From Lachnospiraceae bacterium (GTDB taxonomy: Bacteria > Bacillota > Clostridia > Lachnospirales > Lachnospiraceae): 10,374 nt of DNA. This document shows, piece by piece, positions 1-6,135 of the stretch. A program made the translations under genes and the position numbers. Positions within the stretch are counted from its first letter, which is position 1, and the number at the start of each line of letters is the position of its first letter. The notes under the pieces were generated by a model. It did no database searches. It was given only the letters and a program-made list of their open reading frames with translations, and had not been told where the DNA came from. The DNA is taken from the NCBI GenBank assembly GCA_021202575.1, contig JAJQCU010000330.1, positions 1,889 to 12,262 of the forward strand, read 5' to 3'.

Positions 1-3
1 GGC

Positions 4-45
4 GAAGGCAGTTTATTTTTCATAGTGGAAAAGAAAACTGCCTTC
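4..45 (+). terminator. Hairpin upstream of the transporter genes
   Basis: An 11-bp perfect inverted repeat: GAAGGCAGTTT at 4-14 pairs with AAACTGCCTTC at 35-45, and a further run of T-A pairs is possible inside the loop. Only a short, weak T-rich stretch (CTTTC) follows, so this is not a textbook intrinsic terminator. If a substrate-binding protein gene ends just upstream, as is common for this transporter class, the hairpin could terminate transcription, attenuate it, or protect the 3' end of that message. The structure is seen in the sequence; the role is inferred. Confidence 0.4.
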
Positions 46-64
46 CTTTCATAAAAAGAAAACA

Positions 65-93
65 GCAGATTCAAGCTACAGAACAAAATCTGC
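65..93 (+). other. Second inverted repeat in leader
   Basis: A 7-bp inverted repeat: GCAGATT at 65-71 pairs with AATCTGC at 87-93, with a 15-nt loop. It lies between the first hairpin and the ribosome binding site of the first permease gene. It could be an RNA structure in the intercistronic leader or an operator for a DNA-binding regulator. At this length it could also be chance. Confidence 0.25.
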
Positions 94-125
94 GGAAAAA
101 TCATAAAAGGGTGTTACAAAAAAGC

Positions 126-131
126 AGGAGG
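126..131 (+). promoter_or_regulatory. Ribosome binding site that decides the first permease start
   Basis: A perfect AGGAGG at 126-131. The ATG at 133 is only one base downstream, too close for initiation, whereas the ATG at 142 lies ten bases downstream. The start was therefore placed at 142. Confidence 0.75.
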
Positions 132-141
132 TATGTCACTT

Positions 142-1140
142 ATGTGGAGGTACATAGGGAAGAGAATTTTGATGTTCATACCGACCGTTATCCTGATGTC
201 CTTATTAATCTTCTTTATCATGCAGCTGCCGGAGGGCGACTATGTGTCCAGCTATGTTTCCAGAATGCAGGCGGAGGGCGAATTCTTCAGCCAGGAGGAT
301 ATCGACGCGCTGCGCCAGGAATATGGTCTGGACGATAACTGGGTCGTGCGCTACGGGAAATGGGTATGGAAGATTGTCACAAAGGGCGATTTTGGATATT
401 CCTTTGCCTACGGCAAACCGGTCTGGAATGTGATTAAGAGCAGGCTTGGCCTGACGATTGCGGTGTCGCTGACCATTATGGCGTTTACTTATCTGGTGTC
501 TCTGCCCATCGGCATATACAGCTCGCTGCACCAGTATTCGGCGGGGGATTATTTTTTCTCCGCGATTGGCTTTCTGGGGATGGCGACGCCGAATTTTCTT
601 CTGGCCATTATTCTGATGTACGCGTCTTTTAAGCTGACAGGAGACCCCTTGTTGGGCTTATTCGATTCGGAAATGCTGCAGAACGGCGTCCATCTGTATA
701 ATTTCGGCAGATTTTTAAAGAGGATGATTATCCCGACAATCGTAATCGGGACCTCGGGCACCTGCGGCGTGATCCGTACCGTCCGCTCCCAGATGCTGGA
801 TGAGCTGACGCAGCAGTATACGCTGACGGCCAGGGCCAAGGGCGTTTCAGAGGCGACCATCACCTACAAGTATTGTCTGAGGGCGGCTTTAAATCCGGTG
901 GCCAGCGGCCTGGCCGGTTCTCTGTCCAGTATCTTTTCCGGATCAACCATTTCCGCGATTGTGATGAACCTGGCGATTCTGGGTCCCATGCTTTATGAGG
1001 CGCTGCAGGTGCAGGACACTTATCTTTCCGGTACTATCCTGCTGACACAGGCCGTGCTGGTGGTGATCGGTACCTTGCTGTCGGATATTCTTTTAGCCTG
1101 GCTGGATCCCAGAATCAGATACGAGAAAGGAAGGGGGTAG
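142..1140 (+). CDS. ABC transporter permease, DppB/OppB type
   Basis: First inner-membrane subunit of a Dpp/Opp-class ABC importer, 332 aa, close to the usual length for the family. It opens with MWRYIGKR followed by a hydrophobic segment (about residues 9-27), the typical DppB/OppB N-terminus. An extracytoplasmic region follows, with the LRQEYGLDD stretch common in this family, and then several more membrane segments. The cytoplasmic EAA loop that docks onto the ATPase is visible around residues 229-250 (ARAKGVSEATI, with G234 in the conserved position). The gene ends three bases before the second permease gene, so the two are almost certainly co-transcribed. The family is named for peptides, but many Bacillota and Thermotogota members carry oligosaccharides. 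With two glycosidases downstream, an oligosaccharide is the better guess here. The family call is firm; the substrate is inferred. Confidence 0.95.
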   Translation: MWRYIGKRILMFIPTVILMSLLIFFIMQLPEGDYVSSYVSRMQAEGEFFSQEDIDALRQEYGLDDNWVVRYGKWVWKIVTKGDFGYSFAYGKPVWNVIKSRLGLTIAVSLTIMAFTYLVSLPIGIYSSLHQYSAGDYFFSAIGFLGMATPNFLLAIILMYASFKLTGDPLLGLFDSEMLQNGVHLYNFGRFLKRMIIPTIVIGTSGTCGVIRTVRSQMLDELTQQYTLTARAKGVSEATITYKYCLRAALNPVASGLAGSLSSIFSGSTISAIVMNLAILGPMLYEALQVQDTYLSGTILLTQAVLVVIGTLLSDILLAWLDPRIRYEKGRG

Positions 1141-1143
1141 CGC

Positions 1144-2271
1144 ATGAATCTCTTTCATAAAAAAGCGAAAACGGATGAAGATTATTATCTTGCCTCACAG
1201 TGGAAGCTGATGGCAAGGAAGCTGTCCCATCATAAGCTGGCCAGATTCAGTCTGATTCTGCTGGCGATTCTGTATCTTCTGGCATTGTTTGCCCCCTTTG
1301 TGGCTCCTTACAGTCTGGAAGCCTACGACAGTACCTACAAAAATTCCAAACCCGCCACGGTTCACTTCTTTGACGAAGACGGGGCTTTTGTCGGGCCTTA
1401 TATTTACGCGATGACATATGTCAATAATCCTGAGACATTTAAGAGAGACTGGTCAGAGGATACCAGCGAAAAGTATTATGTGAAATTATTTGTCGAGGGA
1501 GAGGAATATAAGCTCCTGGGTATTTTCACTACCAATATTCATCTCTATGGAGTGGTGGGAGAATACGGCGGCACCAGCGCCAAGCTGATGATTTTCGGCG
1601 GAGACAGCCTGGGGAGGGATCTGTTTTCCAGGATGCTGTACGGCAGCCAGATCTCACTGACGATTCCTCTGGTAGGCACGCTGTTAAGCTTTATCATGGG
1701 TATTATTCTGGGAAGTATTTCCGGGTATTTCGGAGGCTGGATTGATGATATCATTCAGAGGATTATAGAGGTGCTTTCCGCTCTGCCGACAATTCCCCTG
1801 TGGATGGCGCTGTCCGCGGCGATCCCCGCCAGTGTTCCGGTGGCCAGAATGTACCTTTATATTACGGTGATTATTTCCTTTATTTCCTGGACAGGACTGG
1901 CCAGGGTGGTGCGCGGCAAATTCATTTCCCTGAAAAATGAGGAATTCATTATGGCGGCCCAGGTGGCTGGCGTCAGCTCCGCGAAGATCATGATGAAGCA
2001 CATGGTTCCCGGATTTATGAGCTATCTGATCGTCAATCTGACTCTGGGCATTCCCAGCATGATCATCGGGGAAACCTCCATGAGCTTTCTGGGACTTGGC
2101 ATGAGGGCGCCGGCCACCAGCTGGGGCGTGCTGCTGCAGGAAACGCAGGATATCACCAGTGTGGCCCAGTATCCCTGGAGACTGATCCCGTTAGGGGCTG
2201 TGATTCTCACTGTGCTGGCATTTAATTTCCTGGGCGACGGCGTCAGAGATGCCGCTGATCCTTACAAATGA
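1144..2271 (+). CDS. ABC transporter permease, DppC/OppC type, with enlarged external loop
   Basis: Second membrane subunit of the same importer, 375 aa, against roughly 300 aa for E. coli DppC/OppC. An N-terminal cytoplasmic stretch leads into membrane segment 1 (about residues 35-54, ending APFVAPYS). The conserved element DSLGRDLFSRMLYG is at about residues 154-167, and the EAA loop is around 266-285 (AAQVAGVSSAKI). The extra length is an insertion of about 90 residues (about 58-150) between membrane segment 1 and the SLGRD element. It is rich in aromatic and charged residues, predicted to be extracytoplasmic, and could contact the binding protein or substrate. A strong purine-rich ribosome binding site (AAAGGAAGGGGG, 1126-1137) precedes the ATG. 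The spacing to the neighbouring genes indicates one operon. Confidence 0.94.
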   Translation: MNLFHKKAKTDEDYYLASQWKLMARKLSHHKLARFSLILLAILYLLALFAPFVAPYSLEAYDSTYKNSKPATVHFFDEDGAFVGPYIYAMTYVNNPETFKRDWSEDTSEKYYVKLFVEGEEYKLLGIFTTNIHLYGVVGEYGGTSAKLMIFGGDSLGRDLFSRMLYGSQISLTIPLVGTLLSFIMGIILGSISGYFGGWIDDIIQRIIEVLSALPTIPLWMALSAAIPASVPVARMYLYITVIISFISWTGLARVVRGKFISLKNEEFIMAAQVAGVSSAKIMMKHMVPGFMSYLIVNLTLGIPSMIIGETSMSFLGLGMRAPATSWGVLLQETQDITSVAQYPWRLIPLGAVILTVLAFNFLGDGVRDAADPYK

Positions 2272-2272
2272 T

Positions 2273-2282
2273 GGGGGAGGAG
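2273..2282 (+). promoter_or_regulatory. Ribosome binding site that decides the first ATPase start
   Basis: GGGGGAGGAG lies six bases before the ATG at 2289. The in-frame ATG codons at 2268 and 2271 lie upstream of or inside this site and have no ribosome binding site of their own. The start was therefore placed at 2289, which removes seven residues from the longest possible reading frame. Confidence 0.7.
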
Positions 2283-2288
2283 AGTATA

Positions 2289-3488
2289 ATGGCAGACATA
2301 GAAAAAGTCACAAGAGAATACGATCCGGATACCATACTGGATGTCCGGGATCTGAAAATCAATATCAAGCTGGATGAAGGAACCCTGACCGCTGTGCGCG
2401 GCGTGAACTTCTCCATGAAAAAAGGGGAGACTCTGGGGCTGGTGGGGGAATCCGGCTGCGGCAAAAGCCTGACCAGCAAGGCCATTCTTGGTATCAATGA
2501 AAAGAAGTGTGCGACAAGTAGAGAGATCGTGTTTGACACCAATGAACACGGGATGGTGAATCTGCTGTCCTTGGACCCGAGGGGGAAGGATATCCGCCAG
2601 GTTCGGGGCAAGCAGATTTCCATGGTGTTCCAGGAGCCTATGGTGGCGTTCTCCCCGCTGTATACCATCGGCAATCAGATCAACGAGTGTACCAGGCTTC
2701 ATATCACGAAGGATAAAAAGAAGTCCAGAGAGATTTCCCTGGACATGATGAAGAAGGTTGGAATCGCCAACGCGGAGAAGCGCTATGACCAGTATCCCCA
2801 CGAATTTTCCGGCGGCATGCTGCAGAGGGCGCTGATCGCCATGGCCCTGGTGTGCAATCCCAAGCTTCTGATCGCGGAGGAGCCGACGACAGCGCTGGAT
2901 GTGACCATTCAGGCGCAGATTCTGGAGCTGATGAAGGAGATGCAGAAGGATATGGACACGGGTATTCTCTTTATCACCCACGACCTGGGCACCGTGGCCG
3001 CCATGTGCGACAGGGTAGCCGTCATGTATCTGGGCAAGATTGTGGAGATCGCCGATGTCAGGAGTATCTACGCCGATCCGGAGCACCCCTACACGAGAGG
3101 CCTGATCAGCTCCGTTCATAAGATCGGCACCAGAAAAGAGGAGAGATTATATTCCATTGAGGGGACGGTTCCCCTGGCGCTGAATCTCCCTCCGGGATGC
3201 GGTTTTTATGACAGATGCGAGAAGAGGATTGAGGGCGTCTGCGACGTCACGGAGCCGGAGCTTCAAGAAATCGCGCCGGGGCATTCTGTGGCGTGTCACG
3301 CGTGCAATGGCTCCTGCGCGGGCTGTAAGGGGGCCGGGGAAAGCGGCGTGAGAGCAAAACAGCCGGAAGGAGGGAAGGAAAATGTCGGAGCAGGCCGAAA
3401 AGCAGAAAATTCTGGAAATCAAAAATCTGACAAAGGACTTTCCGGCCAAAAAGGTAACGGTTCACGCGGTCAGCGATGTGAGCTTTGA
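2289..3488 (+). CDS. ABC transporter ATP-binding protein, DppD/OppD type, with extended C-terminal tail
   Basis: One of two ATPases that energise the importer at the cytoplasmic face of the membrane; 399 aa from the chosen start. Walker A (GESGCGKS) is at residues 53-60, the signature FSGGML at about 173-178 and the Walker B region LLIAEEPTTALD ends with E197-E198. The usual residue before the catalytic Glu in this family is Asp (ADEP), so E197 is a conservative change at the Mg-coordinating position. The family C-terminal region follows, with C304, C310, C318 and C336. Recent structural work on Dpp/Opp importers places a 4Fe-4S cluster at cysteines in this region. Members normally end soon after the VACH motif (C336). 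Here about 63 extra residues follow, beginning with more cysteines (C339, C343, C346) and then a Gly/Lys/Ser-rich stretch. The last 107 nt overlap the start of the next gene in another frame. The tail may be real, or it may come from an indel that removed the normal stop. Confidence 0.93.
   Translation: MADIEKVTREYDPDTILDVRDLKINIKLDEGTLTAVRGVNFSMKKGETLGLVGESGCGKSLTSKAILGINEKKCATSREIVFDTNEHGMVNLLSLDPRGKDIRQVRGKQISMVFQEPMVAFSPLYTIGNQINECTRLHITKDKKKSREISLDMMKKVGIANAEKRYDQYPHEFSGGMLQRALIAMALVCNPKLLIAEEPTTALDVTIQAQILELMKEMQKDMDTGILFITHDLGTVAAMCDRVAVMYLGKIVEIADVRSIYADPEHPYTRGLISSVHKIGTRKEERLYSIEGTVPLALNLPPGCGFYDRCEKRIEGVCDVTEPELQEIAPGHSVACHACNGSCAGCKGAGESGVRAKQPEGGKENVGAGRKAENSGNQKSDKGLSGQKGNGSRGQRCEL
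3367..3373 (+). promoter_or_regulatory. Ribosome binding site of the second ATPase, inside the first ATPase gene
   Basis: AAGGAGG at 3367-3373 lies eight bases before the ATG at 3382. It supports initiation at 3382, even though this lies 107 bases before the stop of the preceding gene. Confidence 0.75.
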
Positions 3489-4416
3489 GGTGAACGAAGG
3501 AGAAACCATCGGAATCGTGGGGGAGTCCGGCTGCGGCAAGACTACTCTGGGGCGCTGCATTGTCAGAGCGATCCCGGCCACCTCCGGCGAGGTGATCTAT
3601 TATCCGGCGGACCGGGAGGCAGTGGATTTTTTAAAGATCGATAAAAAGCTGATGAAGGATCTGCGCAAGGACATCCAGATGATCTTTCAGAATCCATATT
3701 CCTCTCTGGATCCCAGAATGACGGTCATTGATATTATCAAAGAGCCTCTGGCCGCCAATTTCCCGAAAATGCCAAAGAAGGAGATGGAGGAAAGGGTGAT
3801 GGACATCGCCGGGAAGGTGGGCCTGAATGTAAGCTACCTGAAGCGCTATCCTCACGCCTTCTCCGGAGGGCAGAGACAGAGAATCGGGATTGCCAGGGCG
3901 TTAGTCATCAACCCGCGAGTGATTGTGTGCGATGAGGCCGTGTCCGCGCTGGATGTGTCCATTCAGGCGCAGGTGATTAACCTTTTAAAGGATCTTCAGG
4001 ATGACATGAACCTGACCTATATTTTCATTTCCCATGATCTGTCGGTGGTGGAGCACATTTCCGACAAGGTGGGGGTGATGTATCTGGGCAGGATGGTGGA
4101 ATTCTCGGATACGGAAGGCCTGTTTTTCGGGCCAAAGCATCCGTACACGGAGGCGCTGATGTCCGCGGTGCCGGTAGCCGATCCTGAGGTAAAAATGGAA
4201 AGAATTCCGCTGGAGGGAGAGGTGCCCAACCCGGCCAATCCGCCTTCCGGCTGTTATTTCCACACCAGCTGCCGGTCCTGCCAGGAAAAATGCTCCCGGG
4301 CCATGCCGGAGTTTCAGGAAATCGAACCGGGTCATTTTGTGGCCTGTCACTATGCGGGGGAGCTTTCTCTGAAGGGATTTGATTATTCCGGGGGAGGAGA
4401 AGAAAACGGGGAATAA
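3382..4416 (+). CDS. ABC transporter ATP-binding protein, DppF/OppF type
   Basis: Second ATPase of the importer, 344 aa, a normal length for the family. It would pair with the preceding DppD-type subunit to form the nucleotide-binding heterodimer. Walker A (GESGCGKT) is at residues 47-54, the signature FSGGQRQR starts at about 160, and the Walker B / D-loop region is VIVCDEAVSALD with D184 and E185. Ala186 replaces the Pro usual in the CDEPVSALD version of this motif. The FQNPYSSLDPRMT stretch is the typical OppF/DppF Q-loop region. The C-terminal Cys-containing region has C291, C297, C300, C304 and C322, again the part of the family where an Fe-S cluster has been described. The stop lies three bases before the next gene, so the glycosidase gene is translated from the same message. 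Confidence 0.95.
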   Translation: MSEQAEKQKILEIKNLTKDFPAKKVTVHAVSDVSFEVNEGETIGIVGESGCGKTTLGRCIVRAIPATSGEVIYYPADREAVDFLKIDKKLMKDLRKDIQMIFQNPYSSLDPRMTVIDIIKEPLAANFPKMPKKEMEERVMDIAGKVGLNVSYLKRYPHAFSGGQRQRIGIARALVINPRVIVCDEAVSALDVSIQAQVINLLKDLQDDMNLTYIFISHDLSVVEHISDKVGVMYLGRMVEFSDTEGLFFGPKHPYTEALMSAVPVADPEVKMERIPLEGEVPNPANPPSGCYFHTSCRSCQEKCSRAMPEFQEIEPGHFVACHYAGELSLKGFDYSGGGEENGE

Positions 4417-4419
4417 ACT

Positions 4420-6024
4420 ATGAAAAAAAGGCTGATCCTTTTTACAGACTGTGGAGATACGATCATTGACGAGGAAACTCAGATACGAAATGAGAAAACG
4501 CAGATTGTGGAGAGCGCCGGTATCATACCGGGCGCGGACGCTGTACTGCGCCCCCTTTACGAGGAGGGCTACCGGATCGCCATGGTGGCGGACGGGGAGG
4601 TAGAATCGTTTCAGAATATTTTTGAGCAGAACGGCCTTGGATATTGCTTTGAAAAGCGGATTATTTCTGAGGAGGTGGGAATGCAGAAGCCGGCCGGGCT
4701 GATGTTTCAGACCGCCATGGAGAGGATGGGACTGACAGATGAAGATAAGCCGAATGTGATTATGATCGGCAATAATCTGAAGAAGGACATTGCCGGCGCA
4801 AACCGCTTTGGCATTACCTCCGTCTGGCTGGACTGGTCCCCGCGATACTTTCATACGGTGGAGGAGCCTGACTGGCGTCCCGATTATACGGTGAAGACGC
4901 CGGAGGAGCTGAAAGCGCTGATTGACCGGCTGGAGAGAAAAAAGGAAGCGGAGGAAAAGCGCCAAATCCTGATGAAGGCTTTTTCCAAAATTCTCTATGA
5001 GCCGGACAGGACCTTCCTGGATAACATGAAAAATCACAATCTGGCCGGGGATGATCTGCAAAAGTACCGTTTCTGGGAATGGCCCCAGGGCGTGGGACTT
5101 TACGGCCTGTGGAAGGAATTTCAGTACAGCGGGTCTCCAGGCTCCCTCGCCCTTATGAGGGAATATTATGACAGACAGCTGAACGCAGGGCTTCCCAGCC
5201 TGAACGTGAATACGACGGCGCCGTTTCTTGCCCTGTCCTTTCTGGCGGAATATACCGGAGAAGAAAAATACATGCTTGCCTGCCGGAGAGCGGCTGACGA
5301 AATTATGCATTCCTTTCCCCGCACAAAGGAGGGGGGAATCCAGCACAGGACGTCGGACTGTGTGAATGAGCAGGAGCTCTGGGACGATACGCTGTTCATG
5401 GTGGTGCTGTTTTTAGCCAACATGGGGCGGATTCTGAAGGATGATGAGATGTCGGCGGAGGCGGAGCGGCAGTTTTTGCTGCACGCGAAATATCTGAGCG
5501 ATTCAGAGACGGGCCTCTGGTACCATGGCTGGACCTTTCGGGAGAACAGCAATTTCGCGGGCGCGTTCTGGGGCAGAGGAAACTGCTGGGTTACCATAGG
5601 GATTCCGGAGTTTCTGACCCTGGGAAGGTGCAGTGAGGAGGGAAAAAGACAGCTGACCGAATATCTGCGAAAGCAGGTGGAGGGGCTGAAAAAATATCAG
5701 GCTCCGGGTGGCATGTGGCATACGCTGATCGATGATGAGGATTCCTATCTGGAAGCCAGCGCGACCTGCGGCTTTGCCTACGGTATTTTAAAGGCGGTAA
5801 AGGACGGGCTGGTCGATTCCGCTTATCTGGAAACAGTGGAGAGGGCGTTCCCGGCCATTCTGGACTGCATTTCCAACGACGGCGTGGTCAGCCAGGTATC
5901 CTACGGCACGCCCATGGGGCGGACAGATAAGGAATTCTACAAGAAAATAGAAATCAAGCCCATGCCTTACGGGCAGGCGCTTGCCATGCTGTTTCTGATT
6001 GAATACATCGCGTACGTAAGCTGA
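4420..6024 (+). CDS. Fusion: HAD-like phosphatase domain plus GH105/GH88-type unsaturated uronyl hydrolase
   Basis: A 534-aa cytoplasmic protein without a signal peptide, made of two domains. Residues about 1-165 are a HAD-superfamily domain: motif I is D10-C-G-D13-T, motif II region MVADG 55-59, motif III K90 in MQKP, and motif IV G117-N-N with D123. The canonical motif I is DxDxT; here the second acidic position is Gly with Asp one residue later, so phosphatase activity is uncertain. A charged linker helix (about 165-190, rich in Lys/Glu) leads into the second domain, which has the features of GH105/GH88 enzymes. These are the LWDDTLFM segment with W321 and candidate catalytic D323, WYHGW at 367-371, the WGRGNCW signature at 384-390, and a later SYLEASAT segment. 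GH105/GH88 enzymes hydrate and release the 4,5-unsaturated uronic acid that polysaccharide lyases leave on oligosaccharide ends. GH105 enzymes are usually about 350-380 aa alone, so the N-terminal HAD domain is an addition. It begins three bases after the ATPase gene and is part of the operon. The hydrolase fold is confident; the substrate (galacturonyl or glucuronyl) and the HAD role are not known. Confidence 0.87.
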   Translation: MKKRLILFTDCGDTIIDEETQIRNEKTQIVESAGIIPGADAVLRPLYEEGYRIAMVADGEVESFQNIFEQNGLGYCFEKRIISEEVGMQKPAGLMFQTAMERMGLTDEDKPNVIMIGNNLKKDIAGANRFGITSVWLDWSPRYFHTVEEPDWRPDYTVKTPEELKALIDRLERKKEAEEKRQILMKAFSKILYEPDRTFLDNMKNHNLAGDDLQKYRFWEWPQGVGLYGLWKEFQYSGSPGSLALMREYYDRQLNAGLPSLNVNTTAPFLALSFLAEYTGEEKYMLACRRAADEIMHSFPRTKEGGIQHRTSDCVNEQELWDDTLFMVVLFLANMGRILKDDEMSAEAERQFLLHAKYLSDSETGLWYHGWTFRENSNFAGAFWGRGNCWVTIGIPEFLTLGRCSEEGKRQLTEYLRKQVEGLKKYQAPGGMWHTLIDDEDSYLEASATCGFAYGILKAVKDGLVDSAYLETVERAFPAILDCISNDGVVSQVSYGTPMGRTDKEFYKKIEIKPMPYGQALAMLFLIEYIAYVS

Positions 6025-6119
6025 GGAACTGTTTATGTATCTTGCACCGCCTGACGCGCGAATCGCAGGCCATAAAAGCCTCAACGCAGCCTGGGATTGG
6101 TATTTTCACCACAGTTCCT
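6024..6119. repeat. 96-nt element bounded by inverted repeats (MITE/REP-like candidate)
   Basis: A perfect 9-bp inverted repeat bounds the element: AGGAACTGT at 6024-6032 and ACAGTTCCT at 6111-6119. Inside is a smaller hairpin (AGGC 6067-6070 with GCCT 6078-6081) and a GC-rich segment with CGCGCG. The element fills almost the whole gap between the uronyl hydrolase and mannosidase genes. Its first base is the last base of the TGA stop, and its last arm abuts the mannosidase leader. No open reading frame with a ribosome binding site lies in it. The compact, bounded structure resembles small non-coding mobile repeats found between genes in Clostridia. Only one copy is visible in this window, so repeat status is inferred. 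It might instead act as an mRNA structure that tunes expression of the downstream gene. Confidence 0.5.
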
Positions 6120-6135
6120 GAAAAGAGAAAAGACT

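Noticed and set aside
133..141. Earlier ATG for the first permease
   Set aside because: It is one base from the AGGAGG sequence, too close for initiation. The ATG at 142 has good spacing and gives the typical family N-terminus.
2262..3119. 285-codon open frame on the - strand
   Set aside because: It is antisense to the DppD ATPase gene, has no family resemblance and has a low-quality His/Gln-rich composition.
142..4416. Calling the importer a dipeptide/oligopeptide transporter by function
   Set aside because: The sequence family supports Dpp/Opp class only. The two glycosidase genes in the same operon make an oligosaccharide substrate more likely, and the binding protein that would set specificity is not in the window.
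3985..5346. 453-codon open frame on the - strand
   Set aside because: It lies fully opposite the DppF and HAD-GH105 genes, whose families are clear. Its translation is rich in His, Arg, Pro and Leu with no recognisable domain, as expected for the antisense of a GC-rich coding region.
6097..6135. TTG start adding 13 residues to the mannosidase
   Set aside because: It lies inside the inverted-repeat element without a ribosome binding site, and the added residues do not resemble a GH38 N-terminus.
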